From Chiayiivirga sp. (GTDB lineage: Bacteria > Pseudomonadota > Gammaproteobacteria > Xanthomonadales > Xanthomonadaceae), in NCBI GenBank assembly GCA_022647565.1, contig JALCLA010000008.1:1-47117 (forward strand): a stretch of DNA of 47,117 nt, given 5' to 3'. The notes beneath the pieces were generated by a model. The model had not been told where the DNA came from and did not search any database. It saw nothing but the letters and a program-made list of their open reading frames with translations. Made by a program: the position numbers and the translations under genes. The stretch's first letter is position 1, and each line of letters opens with the position of its first letter. Of the stretch, positions 11,407 to 22,109 are shown one piece after another.

Positions 11407-12096
11407 TTACTTCTTCTTGCCCTTGTCGGCTGCCGGAGCGGCTGCCTTGTCGGCTGCCGTGACCTTGCTGGCCGGCACTTCTGCCGTCGCCGGCACGTCG
11501 GTGGCTTCGGCTTCTTCCTTGAGCTGACGTGCGATGACGACGGCCACGTCGTGCTCCTTGCCCAGCTTCAGTTCCGGGATCTCGACGCCGCTCGGCAGCG
11601 TCAGGTCGGACAGGTGCAGGATGTCGCCTTCCTTCAGCGCCGCCAGGTCGACTTCGACGAATTCCGGCAGATCCTTCGGCAGGCAGGAGATGCCCAGTTC
11701 GTTCAGCTCGTGCAGGATGACCACGCCACCGGTCTTGCCTGCCGGCGATTTTTCCTGGTTGATGAAGTGCAGCGGCACCGACACGCGGATTGCCTCGTTT
11801 TCCGAGACGCGCTGGAAATCGATGTGCATGATCTGCGCCTTGTACGGATGACGCTGCATGTCACGCAGCAGCACCTTCTGCGCCGAACCGTCCAGCTCGA
11901 GGCTGAGGATCGACGAGTAGAACCACTCGTGCTGCGAGGCCAGCCACACGTCGTTGTGGACGAGCTGGATGCTGACCGGATCGGCCTTCGCGCCATACAG
12001 GATGGCCGGGACCTGAGACGCACGACGCAGGCGGCGGCTCGCACCCTTCCCCTCGTCCTTGCGGCTGGTGGCCTTGATTTCGTGTTGAGTTGCCAT
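11407..12096 (-). CDS. rplY: 50S ribosomal protein L25/general stress protein Ctc
   Basis: L25 binds 5S rRNA. From ATG at 12094-12096 (MATQHEIKATSRKDEGKGAS) the product is 229 aa, the long Ctc-type form with an N-terminal 5S-binding domain (residues 1-95) and a C-terminal beta domain. The tail is Ala/Lys-rich and ends in KGKKK. GAAGAAGGCAACAACC before the ATG is a fair RBS. The upstream in-frame ATG at 12144 would add 16 residues not seen in the family. The gene lies between prs and pth, the conserved order in Xanthomonadales. Confidence 0.95.
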   Translation of the reverse strand: MATQHEIKATSRKDEGKGASRRLRRASQVPAILYGAKADPVSIQLVHNDVWLASQHEWFYSSILSLELDGSAQKVLLRDMQRHPYKAQIMHIDFQRVSENEAIRVSVPLHFINQEKSPAGKTGGVVILHELNELGISCLPKDLPEFVEVDLAALKEGDILHLSDLTLPSGVEIPELKLGKEHDVAVVIARQLKEEAEATDVPATAEVPASKVTAADKAAAPAADKGKKK

Positions 12097-12190
12097 GGTT
12101 GTTGCCTTCTTCAGTGATGGACCGCCTCGCGGCGGCGTTGCCACTCACCCGCGACCAGGTGAGTGTGTGGGAAGCGGAAGCCTCCCGAAA

Positions 12191-13147
12191 TCAGTCGACG
12201 TACAGCGAGCTGACCGACTCGCCGAACGCCACGCGACGGATCGTCTCGGCCAGCAACTCCGCCACCGACAACTGCCGGATGCGCGGGCAAGACTTTGCCG
12301 CCGCGGAGAGCTGGATGGTGTCGGTGACTACCAACTGATCCAGCTGCGAATTCTCCAGGTTCGCAATCGCGGGGCCGGACAGCACCGGGTGGGTGCAGTA
12401 CGCGACCACGCGCTTGGCGCCATGATCCTTCAACGCCGCCGCCGCGGCGCAGAGCGTGCCGGCGGTGTCGACGATATCGTCCACCAGCACGCAGGTCTTG
12501 CCGGCCACGTCGCCGATGATGTTCATCACGGTGGCGACGTTGGCTTTCGGGCGTCGCTTGTCGATGATCGCGAGGTCGGCGTCGTCGAGGCGCTTGGCGA
12601 TGGCCCGGGCACGCACCACGCCGCCCACGTCCGGCGACACCACGATCAGGTTCTCCGTGCCCTGCGCGCGCCAGATGTCGGCGAGCAGCAGCGGCGAGGA
12701 GTACACGTTGTCGACCGGGATGTCGAAAAACCCCTGGATCTGGTCGGCGTGCAGATCGACCGTCAGGACCCGATCCGTGCCCACCGCACCCATCATCTTG
12801 GCCGCCACCTTGGCCGTGATCGGCACCCGCGCCGAACGCGGGCGGCGATCCTGGCGGGCGTAGCCGAAATAGGGCATCACCGCGGTGACGCTGGCCGCCG
12901 AGGCGCGCTTGAGCGCGTCGATCAGCACCAGCAACTCCATGAAATTCTCTGCCGTGGGAGCGTTCGTCGGCTGGATCACGAACACTTCCTGGCGCCGCAC
13001 GTTCTCTTCGATCTCTACCTGCACCTCGCCATCGGAGAAACGCCCGACCAGCGCCTTGCCGGGGCGAACACCCAACTCACGACACACAGCCTGCGCCAGC
13101 GGCCGGTTCGCGTTGCCGGAGAAAACCAGGAGCCCGTCGGTATCCAC
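12191..13147 (-). CDS. prs: ribose-phosphate pyrophosphokinase (PRPP synthetase)
   Basis: The enzyme makes PRPP from ribose 5-phosphate and ATP for nucleotide, His and Trp synthesis. The product is 318 aa, the normal class I length. It shows the flexible-loop and ATP-site segment [10 protein letters not shown], the catalytic [18 protein letters not shown] near residues 130-147 and the PRPP-binding loop [13 protein letters not shown]. The ATG is at 13145-13147, 38 bp after the two-hairpin repeat and downstream of tRNA-Gln, so gene and tRNA are probably cotranscribed. Identity is certain. Confidence 0.97.
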   Translation of the reverse strand: MDTDGLLVFSGNANRPLAQAVCRELGVRPGKALVGRFSDGEVQVEIEENVRRQEVFVIQPTNAPTAENFMELLVLIDALKRASAASVTAVMPYFGYARQDRRPRSARVPITAKVAAKMMGAVGTDRVLTVDLHADQIQGFFDIPVDNVYSSPLLLADIWRAQGTENLIVVSPDVGGVVRARAIAKRLDDADLAIIDKRRPKANVATVMNIIGDVAGKTCVLVDDIVDTAGTLCAAAAALKDHGAKRVVAYCTHPVLSGPAIANLENSQLDQLVVTDTIQLSAAAKSCPRIRQLSVAELLAETIRRVAFGESVSSLYVD

Positions 13148-13185
13148 GTTCTGTATCCCGTTGCTGGCGCCGCGAATTCGAATCC

Positions 13186-13233
13186 GCGGCCACGGATGGC
13201 CGCCTCCTGATCGTTGCGTTCACGGACGAACGC
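13186..13233. repeat. two-hairpin repeat element, copy 3
   Basis: GCGGCCACGGATGGCCGC (13186-13203) and GCGTTCACGGACGAACGC (13216-13233) start 30 nt apart, with the spacer CTCCTGATCGTT. It has the same layout as the two copies before tuf and again lies between a tRNA (Gln, 11 bp away) and the next gene (prs). Confidence 0.75.
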
Positions 13234-13244
13234 AAAAACCCATG

Positions 13245-13319
13245 TGGCTGGGGCGGCAGGATTCGAACCTGCGTATGCCGGAATCAAAATCCGGTGCCTT
13301 ACCGCTTGGCGACGCCCCA
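13245..13319 (-). tRNA. tRNA-Gln (anticodon TTG)
   Basis: This is a 75-nt cloverleaf with acceptor TGGGGCG / CGCCCCA, discriminator G and encoded CCA. The anticodon loop TTTTGAT gives TTG. It lies between ispE and prs on the same strand. Confidence 0.97.
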
Positions 13320-13339
13320 ACATGGCGGCGTGGCGGCCT

Positions 13340-14212
13340 TCAGCCCCGCCGCGCCCGCAGTTGCCGATGCAGCGGCGACTCGTTCACGCCTTCCACCACC
13401 CAGGCACGCCAATCGCTCGGCAGTGCTGCGCGCGCCGCTTCGGCCCGCGCCGGATCGTCGAAGGCGACAAACATGCCGCCCCCCGTTCCGGTCAACTGCG
13501 CTGGCCCATGCCGACCGAGCTCGTCCAATGCGCTCGCCAACGCAGGCGCGCGGCGACGCAGCACGGGCTCGAAGGCATTACCGCGCAATTTTCCCGAAAC
13601 GAAGTCGGCTATTGTCGCGGACGGCGCATCGCGGGTCAATTCAAGCGCCTGGAACAACTCGCGAGTCGGCACGGCGATGCCGGGATCAAGCAGCAGGAAC
13701 CATCGGCGAGGCAGGTCCAGCGGTACCAAGTGCTCGCCCACTCCTTCGGCCCAGGCGCTGCGACCGCGCACGAAGACCGGGACGTCAGCGCCAAGTTCCA
13801 GGCCAATTGCCGCCAATTCGTCGATGTTGAGCGCCGTTCGCCACATTTCGTTCAATGCAACCAAGACGGTGGCCGCATCGGAACTGCCGCCACCGAAGCC
13901 CCCGCCGGCCGGAATGCGTTTTTCGACGTCGATGTCTGCACCATGGCTGCACTTGGTCGCCATTTGAAGCGCGCGGGCTGCCCGGACAACGAGGTCCTCT
14001 TCGGGCGCAACGCCTTCGGCCCCGCGATGCCGCAGGATCTGCCCGTCGGGCCGAACCCTGAGCGCAATCCGATCGCCCCAGTCGAGCATCTGGAATACGG
14101 TCTGGAGCCGATGGTATCCGTCGGCCCGTCGGCCGATGATCTGCAGGAACAAGTTGAGCTTGGCCGGCGCCGGCCAGAAGCTCCATTCCTCAAGGCTCGG
14201 TGGCACCGACAT
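13340..14212 (-). CDS. ispE: 4-diphosphocytidyl-2-C-methyl-D-erythritol kinase
   Basis: IspE phosphorylates CDP-methylerythritol in the non-mevalonate isoprenoid pathway. The 290-aa product is a GHMP kinase. It has the N-terminal [20 protein letters not shown], the ATP-binding glycine loop [14 protein letters not shown] near residues 101-114 and the C-terminal GHMP motif [12 protein letters not shown]. The ATG lies inside the 3' end of lolB (23-nt overlap), which suggests translational coupling. The order lolB-ispE-tRNA-prs is typical of Gammaproteobacteria. Confidence 0.95.
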   Translation of the reverse strand: MSVPPSLEEWSFWPAPAKLNLFLQIIGRRADGYHRLQTVFQMLDWGDRIALRVRPDGQILRHRGAEGVAPEEDLVVRAARALQMATKCSHGADIDVEKRIPAGGGFGGGSSDAATVLVALNEMWRTALNIDELAAIGLELGADVPVFVRGRSAWAEGVGEHLVPLDLPRRWFLLLDPGIAVPTRELFQALELTRDAPSATIADFVSGKLRGNAFEPVLRRRAPALASALDELGRHGPAQLTGTGGGMFVAFDDPARAEAARAALPSDWRAWVVEGVNESPLHRQLRARRG

Positions 14213-14795
14213 CCCAGCGCTCCACGATCAGGCGCACGCGGCGCTCGCCGCTGGCGGCGAAGACCTTCCTGGGCAGGACCGGGTCACCGCCACCCCAAGC
14301 CCGGTACTCCACTACCCAACCGTGTTGTTCGATGCGTGCCGGCCGCCCTTCGGGGTCGAACTCGACCTGGGCTGCACCCTTGCCGCGCGCACCACGCGCC
14401 CAGGCCACGAGGTCGTGGAGCGGCAGCGACCAGCCCACCTCGCGCTGCAGCAACGCCTGCGCGTCGGCGTCCTCGCGCGGACCGCCTTCCAGACCATCGA
14501 GCCGCGCGCCGGCGGCGGAGCCGGACAGACGCCAGGCCTGGCGCGATACCGGCGCACGCAGGTCGATGACAAAGTCCTCGCCGCGCTGACGCCACTCGAT
14601 GCGCCCGCTGCCTCCGTCCTTGCCGTCCGAGACGGCGATGCGGCCGCTCAATCGCCATTCGGACTGGTCCGCCAAGGCCGCCTCTCGCCGCGCCTGCGCG
14701 TCGAGTGCAACTGCATCGGGAGACCGGCGTGTTGGCGCCGCACAGGCGACCAGCAAGGCCAGGCCCAGCACTGTCCAGCGCCTTGCATCCGCCAC
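14190..14795 (-). CDS. lolB: outer-membrane lipoprotein receptor LolB
   Basis: LolB receives lipoproteins from LolA and inserts them into the outer membrane. I choose the GTG at 14793-14795. It gives a 201-aa protein starting [21 protein letters not shown], a lipoprotein signal peptide with lipobox LVAC and lipidated Cys18. The mature domain has features of the LolB fold, such as [12 protein letters not shown] and [18 protein letters not shown]. The much longer frame upstream reads unrelated residues. It overlaps ispE by 23 nt and lies 74 bp after the TPR gene. Sequence conservation in this family is low, so the call leans on the lipobox, length and gene order. Confidence 0.88.
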   Translation of the reverse strand: MADARRWTVLGLALLVACAAPTRRSPDAVALDAQARREAALADQSEWRLSGRIAVSDGKDGGSGRIEWRQRGEDFVIDLRAPVSRQAWRLSGSAAGARLDGLEGGPREDADAQALLQREVGWSLPLHDLVAWARGARGKGAAQVEFDPEGRPARIEQHGWVVEYRAWGGGDPVLPRKVFAASGERRVRLIVERWDVGATEP

Positions 14796-14869
14796 GGCGA
14801 AACCCGGCCAGGGCCGCGGAAAATGCCGGGGCTCCCGCCCGGGCGGGAAGGCCTGCGCAAGGATTCCAT

Positions 14870-16510
14870 TCACCGGTCGAGGCGCTCCAGCACCTGCTTG
14901 AGCGCACGGTTGTCTGGATCGAGTTCGCGTCCCACGCGCCAGATCGAGCGCGCCTCGTCCTTGTCGCCGCTCATCCACAACACCTCACCCAGGTGCGCGG
15001 CCACCTCCGCGTCGCGCTGCAACTCGAACGCGCGACGCAGGTGCGGCAAGGCCTCCTCGGTGCGTCCCATCCGGTACAGCACCCAGCCCAGCGAATCGAC
15101 GATGGCCGGCGTGTCGGGCTTGAGCTTGAGCGCCCGCTGGATCAGGTCCAGCGCTTCCTGGTATCGATCGGTGCGATCGGCGAGGGTGTAGCCAAGCGCA
15201 TTGAGCGCATCGGCATCCTCGGGATCGAGCTCGATCAGGCGGCGCAGGTCGGCTTCGGCTGCGGCGATATCGTCACGCCGCTCATGGCCAAGGGCGCGCG
15301 CATAGATCAGTTCCGGATCGTCCTCGAAGATCGCGAGGCCACGCGCATAGGCGTCGATCGCTTCGTCGGAACGCTGGTGCTTCTGCAACAACTCGGCTTC
15401 CAGCAGGTAGGCGTCTCGCAATACCTCGCCATAGTCACTGTCGCTGGCCTGCAGCTCACGCAGGCGCGCCAGCGCGTCATCCAGCTTGCCGGTCTTGTCC
15501 AGCAGCACCGCGATGCGCAGCCGGGCCTGTTCCCGCTGCAGGCCGGACCCGATGCGGCCATACCAATCGAGGGCCGGCCCGGTCTGCTCGCGCAACTCGG
15601 CCAGTTGCCCGAGCAGGTAGAGCCTCGCCGGCGTGGCGGATTCCGCGCCCGCGGCGGCACTCTCGTAGAGCTCGGTCAACGCACTTTCATCATCGGCGCG
15701 GGCAAGGTAGGCGGCGCGTCCCGCGAGCGTCGTGTCGTCCTGTTCGCCACTGGCCAGGGCCGCGGCGGCCGCCTTCGGATCACCCAAGGCATCGAGCTGT
15801 GCCGCCACGGCGAGCCGGGTTTCGGTGTCGAGCGGCCCGAACTGAACCGCCTTGGCGATGGCCGCGCGCGCCGCCTCGTTGTCCTTGCGCCGCTGCGCGA
15901 CCTCGGCCTGCCATAGCCAGGCGCGGGGACTCTCGGGAAAACGCCTGATGGCGCGCTCGGCCAGTTCTTCGCCCAGCTCCTTCAGCTGCAGGCGCTGGGC
16001 GAGGCCACCGAATGCCAGCCAGGCGTCGAACTCGTCGGGCAGCGCGTCGTCGCGCACCAGCCGGCTGAGGATGGCCGAGGTATTGAGGCTCTCGCCCGCA
16101 CTGGCCAGCACGCGCACCGCATCGCGCCAGCCCTTGGGGCGATGCAGGAGTTCACGCAGCGCAATGGCGGCACCGATCTGGTCGCCGGTCTTGAGCGCCA
16201 GCTGCGCCTCGGCCGGACGCAGGGCCTCCGCGGCGGGAGCCAGTGCACGCCAGCGCGCCAGCGCGCGCCTTGCAAGGTCGAAGTCATCCGCCAGCAAGCT
16301 CACCTGCGCGGCGCGCTCGGACAGGCTGGCGTCATCTGACAGCTCCGCGGCCCGTACGTAAGCGGCGGCGGCGGCAGCCGGCTCGCCCTCCTGCAACGCG
16401 AATTCGCCTTCCAGCAAGGCTTCCAGGCTCGCATCGGCGGCATGCGCCGCCATCCCGCCGGACGCCGTGGCCGCCAGCAGCAGGTAAACTAGGCAAATGT
16501 GTACTTTCAT
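14870..16510 (-). CDS. exported tetratricopeptide-repeat protein
   Basis: This 546-aa protein starts [19 protein letters not shown], a signal peptide with cleavage expected near the AHA-A at about residue 25. The rest is almost entirely helical TPR-like repeats. The clearest are at the C-terminal end, for example [18 protein letters not shown] and [20 protein letters not shown]. It is probably a periplasmic or outer-membrane-associated scaffold. A TPR gene between hemA and lolB is conserved in Xanthomonadales, but I know of no assigned function. It is transcribed divergently from hemA, with 74 bp between the starts. Confidence 0.85.
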   Translation of the reverse strand: MKVHICLVYLLLAATASGGMAAHAADASLEALLEGEFALQEGEPAAAAAAYVRAAELSDDASLSERAAQVSLLADDFDLARRALARWRALAPAAEALRPAEAQLALKTGDQIGAAIALRELLHRPKGWRDAVRVLASAGESLNTSAILSRLVRDDALPDEFDAWLAFGGLAQRLQLKELGEELAERAIRRFPESPRAWLWQAEVAQRRKDNEAARAAIAKAVQFGPLDTETRLAVAAQLDALGDPKAAAAALASGEQDDTTLAGRAAYLARADDESALTELYESAAAGAESATPARLYLLGQLAELREQTGPALDWYGRIGSGLQREQARLRIAVLLDKTGKLDDALARLRELQASDSDYGEVLRDAYLLEAELLQKHQRSDEAIDAYARGLAIFEDDPELIYARALGHERRDDIAAAEADLRRLIELDPEDADALNALGYTLADRTDRYQEALDLIQRALKLKPDTPAIVDSLGWVLYRMGRTEEALPHLRRAFELQRDAEVAAHLGEVLWMSGDKDEARSIWRVGRELDPDNRALKQVLERLDR

Positions 16511-16584
16511 GCGGGAACCCATCGCCGGCCGCAGCGCAGCGCGCGGCACAGGCATTCTCGCGAAGCATACCTGAACGCCCTGCC

Positions 16585-17910
16585 ATGACCTTGCTCGCCC
16601 TGGGCCTCAACCACCAGACCGCCCCGCTCGCGCTGCGCGAGCGCGTCGCGTTCGCGCCCGAGGCCACCGCGGAAGCGCTGGCCGGCCTGCTGGCGCAACC
16701 GGGGGTGAGCGAGGCGGCACTGCTGTCCACCTGCAACCGCACCGAGATCTATTGCCAGGTCGAGGCAGGAGCCGAGTCCGAACCCGCGGCCTGGCTGGCG
16801 CGGCATCACGGCCTCGGGGCGGACCAGCTTCGCACCTACCTGTACGAACACCGGGACGGCGCCGCAGCGCGCCATCTGTTCCGCGTCGCCACCGGCCTCG
16901 ATTCGATGGTGCTGGGCGAACCCCAGATCCTCGGCCAGGTGAAGGAAGCCTGGCAGCGCGCGCGCGACAACAAGACGCTGCAGGGCGGCCTGGACCGACT
17001 GTTCCAGCAGAGCTTTGCGGTGGCAAAGCGGGTGCGTACCGACACCCGCATCGGCGCGCATCCGGTGTCGGTGGCCTTCGCCGCGGTGCGCCTCGCGCAA
17101 AGCCTGTTCGCCGAACTCGAGCGCGCAACCGTGCTCCTGATCGGTGCCGGCGACACGATCGAGCTGGCGGCCCGGCATCTGGCCGACCAGCAGGCGCATC
17201 GCCTCCTGATCGCCAATCGCACGCTCGAACATGCCCAGGCGCTGGCCACGCGTTTCGGCGGCTATGCGCTGGCGCTGGACGAACTCGACCGGCACCTGGC
17301 CGATGCCGACATCGTGATCTCCGCCACCGCGAGCCGCGAACCAGTGCTCAAGCGCGAAGCCGTGGCGCGCGCGCTCAAGCAGCGCCGGCACCGCCCGATG
17401 CTGTTGCTCGACCTGGCGGTGCCGCGCGACATCGAGCCCGGCACGGCAGACCTTGACGATGTCTACCTCTACACCGTCGATGACCTGGAGCAGGTGATCG
17501 AGGACAACCGCCGTTCGCGGCGTGAAGCAGCGGAGCAGGCCGAAGCCATCATCGACCTGCAGGTAGACCACTACCTGGCCTGGTGGCACGCCAGCGGCCA
17601 TCAGGAAACCCTGCGGCAGCTGCGCCAGCGCGGCGAAGCCGAGCGCGATGCGGCACTCGCCCGCGCGCGCGAAGCCCTGGCGCAGGGGCGCAGTGCCGAG
17701 GACGCACTGGAGTGGCTGGCGCACAGCCTCACCAACAAGTTGCTGCACGCCCCCAGCGCCAACCTGCGCGCGGCAGCGTTGCGCGGCGACCACGACCTGC
17801 TGCACGCCGCCGCACGCCTGTTCGACACCGAGTCGAATGCCGCGCCTGCCGCAACCGACAAGGAAGCCGATGACCCCCAGCATCCGAAGAAAGCTCGAAG
17901 CCCTCGCTGA
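16585..17910 (+). CDS. hemA: glutamyl-tRNA reductase
   Basis: HemA reduces Glu-tRNA(Glu) to glutamate-1-semialdehyde, the first step of C5 tetrapyrrole synthesis. From ATG at 16585 ([20 protein letters not shown]) it is 441 aa. The catalytic Cys50 lies in [11 protein letters not shown]. The substrate-binding [17 protein letters not shown] and the NADPH-binding segment [15 protein letters not shown] follow, and then the helical dimerisation domain. In the dinucleotide fold the usual GxGxxG glycine pattern is slightly changed (GAGDTIE), as in other proteobacterial HemA. The 3' end overlaps prfA by 41 nt, the classic hemA-prfA arrangement. Confidence 0.97.
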   Translation: MTLLALGLNHQTAPLALRERVAFAPEATAEALAGLLAQPGVSEAALLSTCNRTEIYCQVEAGAESEPAAWLARHHGLGADQLRTYLYEHRDGAAARHLFRVATGLDSMVLGEPQILGQVKEAWQRARDNKTLQGGLDRLFQQSFAVAKRVRTDTRIGAHPVSVAFAAVRLAQSLFAELERATVLLIGAGDTIELAARHLADQQAHRLLIANRTLEHAQALATRFGGYALALDELDRHLADADIVISATASREPVLKREAVARALKQRRHRPMLLLDLAVPRDIEPGTADLDDVYLYTVDDLEQVIEDNRRSRREAAEQAEAIIDLQVDHYLAWWHASGHQETLRQLRQRGEAERDAALARAREALAQGRSAEDALEWLAHSLTNKLLHAPSANLRAAALRGDHDLLHAAARLFDTESNAAPAATDKEADDPQHPKKARSPR

Positions 17911-18955
17911 GCGGCACGAGGAAGTCGGGCGCCTCCTGGCGGAACCCGACGCCATGTCGAATGCGCGCCGCTTCCGCGACCTGTCGCGCGAATACGCCCA
18001 GCTCGAGCCGGTGGTTGCCTCGCTGCAGCAACGCGACGCCGCCCAACGCGATCTGGCTGCCGCCGAAGCCATGCGCGCCGATCCCGAGTTGCGCGACTTC
18101 GCCGAAGAGGAGGTCGCCGCGCAACAGTCGCGCCTGCAGGCGCTTGATGCAGCACTGCAACTGCAGCTGCTGCCGAAGGATCCGCGCGACGAAGCCAACC
18201 TCTACCTCGAAGTGCGCGCCGGCACCGGCGGCGATGAAGCCGCGATCTTCGCCGGCGACCTGTTCCGCATGTACGCGCGCTACGCCGAACGCCAGCGCTG
18301 GAGCGTGGAGATTCTTTCCGCCAGTGAAGGCGAACACGGCGGCTACAAGGAAATCATCGCGCGCATCGAAGGCGCCGGCGCGTATTCGCGGCTAAAGTTC
18401 GAATCCGGCACGCACCGGGTGCAACGCGTGCCCGACACCGAATCGCAGGGCCGCATCCACACCTCGGCCGCCACCGTCGCGATCCTGCCGGAGATGGACG
18501 AGATCGACGACATCGAGATCAACCCGGCCGATCTGAAAGTCGATACCTTCCGCGCCTCGGGCGCGGGTGGCCAGCACGTCAACAAGACCGACTCGGCGAT
18601 CCGCATGACGCATGTCCCCAGTGGCATCGTGGTCGAATGCCAGGACGAACGCAGCCAGCACAAGAATCGCGCGCGCGCGCTGTCGCTGCTCAAGGCGCGC
18701 CTGCTCGACGAGCAGCGCAGCAAGCAGGAAAGCGCGCAGGCCGAAGCGCGGCGTTTGCAGGTGGGCTCGGGTGATCGCAGCCAACGCATCCGCACCTACA
18801 ATTTTCCGCAAGGCCGGGTCACCGATCACCGCGTCGAAGGTCTCACGCTCTACGACCTGCCCAACATCATCCAGGGAAACCTCGATGACCTCGTGCAGCG
18901 CCTCACCGCCGAGCATCAGGCCGATCAGCTCAAGCTCGTGTCGGAGGCCGCGTGA
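17870..18955 (+). CDS. prfA: peptide chain release factor 1
   Basis: RF1 reads UAA and UAG and triggers peptide release. From ATG at 17870 ([20 protein letters not shown]) it is 361 aa. The stop-codon-recognising PxT motif is P188-D189-T190 and the catalytic GGQ is at residues 233-235 ([13 protein letters not shown]). The start lies inside hemA. The long in-frame extension upstream (to 17648) is shadow sequence of hemA. The TGA stop overlaps the GTG of moaB, so the genes are coupled. Identity is certain. Confidence 0.97.
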   Translation: MTPSIRRKLEALAERHEEVGRLLAEPDAMSNARRFRDLSREYAQLEPVVASLQQRDAAQRDLAAAEAMRADPELRDFAEEEVAAQQSRLQALDAALQLQLLPKDPRDEANLYLEVRAGTGGDEAAIFAGDLFRMYARYAERQRWSVEILSASEGEHGGYKEIIARIEGAGAYSRLKFESGTHRVQRVPDTESQGRIHTSAATVAILPEMDEIDDIEINPADLKVDTFRASGAGGQHVNKTDSAIRMTHVPSGIVVECQDERSQHKNRARALSLLKARLLDEQRSKQESAQAEARRLQVGSGDRSQRIRTYNFPQGRVTDHRVEGLTLYDLPNIIQGNLDDLVQRLTAEHQADQLKLVSEAA

Positions 18956-19473
18956 GTGCCGCACAGGAATTCAAACCGCTGTCGCTGTGCGTGCTGACCG
19001 TTTCCGACACACGCGATGCCGGCAACGACAGTTCGGGCGATTATCTCGTCGCCGCGCTGACCGGGGCCGGGCATCGCCTGCACGCGCGCGCCATCTTGCG
19101 TGACGACAAGTACGCGATGCGCGCCCTCGTCTCGCAGTGGATCGCGGACGCCGCCGTCGATGGCATCCTCATCACCGGCGGCACCGGCTTCACCGGGCGC
19201 GATTCCACCCCCGAAGCGATCGCACCACTGCTGGACAAGCACATGCCCGGCTTCGGCGAGATGTTCCGCGTGCTCAGCTTCGACGAGATCGGCACCAGCA
19301 CCCTGCAATCGCGTGCCTTCGCCGGATTGGCGAACGCCACCTTCGTGTTCGCGCTGCCGGGCTCGACCTCGGCCTGCCGCACCGCGTGGGAAAAACTCAT
19401 CCGCGCGCAACTCGACGCCACAACCAAGCCCTGCAACCTCGCGAGCCTTCGGCCACGCTTGCGCGAGACCTGA
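18952..19473 (+). CDS. moaB: molybdenum cofactor biosynthesis protein B
   Basis: This is a MoaB/MogA-type protein that adenylates molybdopterin before metal insertion. The product is 173 aa, close to E. coli MoaB. It has the family motif [19 protein letters not shown] near residues 71-89 and the [17 protein letters not shown] segment towards the C-terminus. It starts with GTG at 18952, overlapping the prfA stop (GTGA). No other molybdenum-cofactor gene is nearby. MoaB versus MogA cannot be fully separated by eye, but the length and start favour MoaB. Confidence 0.9.
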   Translation: MSAAQEFKPLSLCVLTVSDTRDAGNDSSGDYLVAALTGAGHRLHARAILRDDKYAMRALVSQWIADAAVDGILITGGTGFTGRDSTPEAIAPLLDKHMPGFGEMFRVLSFDEIGTSTLQSRAFAGLANATFVFALPGSTSACRTAWEKLIRAQLDATTKPCNLASLRPRLRET

Positions 19474-19482
19474 GGAACACCC

Positions 19483-20259
19483 ATGCCTGGCATGAAGAAG
19501 AAGGACTACGAAGCCCTGCTCGAACCACTGCACGTCGAGTTGAACCAGATGGCGCGTTGGCTGCAGAACCACGGCAAGCGCGTGGTGGTGGTGTTCGAGG
19601 GGCGCGATACCGCGGGCAAGGGCGGGGCGATCTCCGCGATTTCCGAATGCCTCAACCCGCGCCAGTGCCGCGTGGTGGCTCTCGGCAAACCGACCGAGCG
19701 CGAGCAGGGGCAATGGTATTTCCAGCGCTACGTGCCGCACCTTCCGGCCGCAGGCGAGATCGCGCTGTTCGATCGCAGCTGGTACAACCGCGCCGGGGTC
19801 GAGAAGGTGATGGGCTTCTGCAACGAGGCGCAGTACACCGCGTTCCTGAAGCAGGCACCGGCCTTCGAGCAGCTGCTGGTGGACGACGGCATCCTGCTGT
19901 TCAAGTACTGGCTGGCGGTGGATCAGGCGCAGCAGGAGGAACGCTTCGCCGAGCGCGTGGAGGATCCGGTCAAGCGCTGGAAGCTCTCGCCGATCGATCT
20001 CAAGGCGCGCGAGAAGTACGCCGAGTACGGTCATGCGCGCGATGCCATGTTCGAGGCCACGCACAGCCAGCGCGCACCCTGGACCGTGGTGGATTTCAAC
20101 GACCAGAAGATCGGTCGCCTGACGCTGATCCGCGACCTGCTCGACCGCCTGCCAGATCACGCCGTGGCGGAAGAAGCGATCGACCTTCCTCCGCTGAAAG
20201 GCAAGCCGGGCAAGGAAAAATACGCCGGGCCGGTGAAGCCGATCAGGAGCCGCTACTGA
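19483..20259 (+). CDS. ppk2: polyphosphate kinase 2 family protein
   Basis: PPK2 enzymes move phosphate between polyphosphate and nucleotides. The 258-aa protein has a single PPK2 domain. Walker A is near residues 38-48 ([11 protein letters not shown]), Walker B near 96-103 (FDRSWYNR), and the lid region contains [15 protein letters not shown]. This one-domain form belongs to the class that mostly makes NTP or NDP from polyphosphate. The preferred nucleotide is not readable from the sequence. It starts 9 bp after moaB with GAGGAAC as RBS and ends 15 bp from the convergent gene at 20275. Confidence 0.93.
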   Translation: MPGMKKKDYEALLEPLHVELNQMARWLQNHGKRVVVVFEGRDTAGKGGAISAISECLNPRQCRVVALGKPTEREQGQWYFQRYVPHLPAAGEIALFDRSWYNRAGVEKVMGFCNEAQYTAFLKQAPAFEQLLVDDGILLFKYWLAVDQAQQEERFAERVEDPVKRWKLSPIDLKAREKYAEYGHARDAMFEATHSQRAPWTVVDFNDQKIGRLTLIRDLLDRLPDHAVAEEAIDLPPLKGKPGKEKYAGPVKPIRSRY

Positions 20260-20274
20260 CGCGGCATCGCAGGC

Positions 20275-22020
20275 TCAGTCGTCCTCGAAACCGTTGAAGA
20301 ACACGTCGTCGGGATCGGCCTCGATCATGGCGAAGGCCAGTCCATCCGAGGTGCGGTGCTCCCAGCCCCATTTGCGTGGCGGGTTGACCCGATACGCGGT
20401 GTTGGCTGGCGGCGCGGCGGGCCGGATCCAGTAGTTCACGCCTTCGTCGTAGGTGGCGTACAGATCCAATGCGGTCGCGCGCAAAGCGGTTCCATCGCCG
20501 CCAAGCGATTCGCGGAACCAGCGCGCCCATGCGACCTGCGCAGCCACGTCGAGCGCGTGCTCCCCGTCCTCGAAATTGCGCTGCCCATCGCTGCCGTCAC
20601 GCAGCATCGCATAGCGCGGCAAGGCCAGCGGACCGGTGGCGTCATAGCTGTGCTCGATCGTGCTCACGACGGTGGCGCGCATGAAATCGCCGAGCCGCGC
20701 GACGAACCCGGCCGTGGCTGCATCCTCACCCGTGGCATAGGCGCGCACCACCGCATCGGACAACAAGGCGCTCATCCAGGATGATCCACCAAAGTCCGCA
20801 TCGCCCCAGTCGCCCGCGTGCTGCGCGCCGGTGTGGTAGAGGCCACCGTCGATGTAAGGCATGGGGACACCGCCGCCGGCGCCGTCCTGGTGCGTGCGAT
20901 AGTCGGCCAGGATCTGGTTCACGGCATCACGCAGACTCGCGCCGCCCGCCACTTCGAAAGCCACGACATTCGCCAGCAACTTGAACGCTGCATGGCGCTC
21001 GGTCCAGAAGCCGCGCTGCGGCGTCCACGCGTGCGCGAAGGTGGCCTGTGCCGTGGGGGTGCGAGCGATGCGCGCCGGCATCTGCGGATCGCCCGTCGTC
21101 CACAGCGCGTAGGCGAGGCACTCGTTGTAGGCGTACTTGGAATCCGCATCGACGCCGCCGAAAGCAAAGAAGCCGCTCGCGTTCTGGCGCCCCGCGTAGA
21201 ACTGCGCGTTGCGGAGCGCCTGGCGCAAGGCGACGAAGCTGCCACTGCGAAAATAGAGTCGGAACATGGTGGCGGCACGATCGTAGAGCCACGGTTCGGC
21301 CTCGGTGAGGTACGGATTCGCGCCGTTGACGCTGCCGGGATCCTGGTTCGTCACGCTGTAGAAATTGTTCTTGTTGGCGCGATCCGCTTCCTGAAACCCC
21401 GGCCAATGCGTGACGGAATCATTCGTCGCCGGATCATCTCGCGCGTCGCCGTTGGATGGATCGAAGGGCAGGCTCCGCATCGAGGTCAGCAGGCCCCGGC
21501 TCAACCAAGTGCGCGGCAAGACCGCGTAGACGTCAGGCTCGAAGATATTGTGCGCGCTGGAGAACCCACCCGCAGTCACCTGATGCCAGGCCATGCGCGC
21601 ATCCTGCGCCACGGGCACATCGAGCGTGCGTGCCGGGCCGCCCCAACTCACGTCGATGACTTCCGACGCGGGAAATCCGGACGCAAACGTGTAGCTCAGC
21701 TGGACGCGGGCCACGCGCACCGACTGGCCATCGATGGCGGCATTGCTGCGATGCCGCCAGGGCGTGATCTCCGAGACGTGGGCAGGAATTTCCGTGCCAT
21801 TGCGCAGCACCCGCACACTGGCCAGGCCAGCGACATCGATCGAGCCGCGCGGGAACGGAAGGCCGAAAGTGACGAGCGTCGGAACACCGATCGCAACGCC
21901 TTCGGTCGGATGCAGCCGCACCTCGACGCTGCCGGCCGGTACCGCCGGCGCGAAAAAGGGTTCGATCGCGGCGAGCGGTGTCGCCAGACAGCACAGCAAA
22001 CCGAGAATCAGGACACGCAT
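20275..22020 (-). CDS. secreted protein of unknown function with C-terminal FNGFE motif
   Basis: I do not recognise this 581-aa protein. A signal peptide (MRVLILGLLCCLATPLAAIE) is followed by a beta-rich part to about residue 130. A long, mostly helical domain comes next, with many Trp, Tyr and Phe and repeated LYDRAATMFRLYF- and AYNECLAYALWTTGD-like helices. The helical part resembles an alpha/alpha-toroid, as in many sugar-active enzymes, but no catalytic motif could be named. The C-terminus is DPDDVFFNGFEDD. I have an impression of similar FxNGFE tails on many secreted proteins of Xanthomonadales. No operon partner is evident; it is convergent with ppk2 and 89 bp after the efflux pump genes. 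Confidence 0.8.
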   Translation of the reverse strand: MRVLILGLLCCLATPLAAIEPFFAPAVPAGSVEVRLHPTEGVAIGVPTLVTFGLPFPRGSIDVAGLASVRVLRNGTEIPAHVSEITPWRHRSNAAIDGQSVRVARVQLSYTFASGFPASEVIDVSWGGPARTLDVPVAQDARMAWHQVTAGGFSSAHNIFEPDVYAVLPRTWLSRGLLTSMRSLPFDPSNGDARDDPATNDSVTHWPGFQEADRANKNNFYSVTNQDPGSVNGANPYLTEAEPWLYDRAATMFRLYFRSGSFVALRQALRNAQFYAGRQNASGFFAFGGVDADSKYAYNECLAYALWTTGDPQMPARIARTPTAQATFAHAWTPQRGFWTERHAAFKLLANVVAFEVAGGASLRDAVNQILADYRTHQDGAGGGVPMPYIDGGLYHTGAQHAGDWGDADFGGSSWMSALLSDAVVRAYATGEDAATAGFVARLGDFMRATVVSTIEHSYDATGPLALPRYAMLRDGSDGQRNFEDGEHALDVAAQVAWARWFRESLGGDGTALRATALDLYATYDEGVNYWIRPAAPPANTAYRVNPPRKWGWEHRTSDGLAFAMIEADPDDVFFNGFEDD

Positions 22021-22109
22021 GGCGAAGCTCCGACCGTGGCCTGCGCCACAGCCTACTCCTGCCGATGACCGGGTGTGCTATCCGCGGGTGGCGCGCGCCG
22101 ACACGCCGA

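Noticed and set aside
16243..16584. N-terminal extension of hemA
   Set aside because: It would be an Arg/Pro/Ala-rich stretch over the divergent TPR gene. The family start is [14 protein letters not shown] at 16585.
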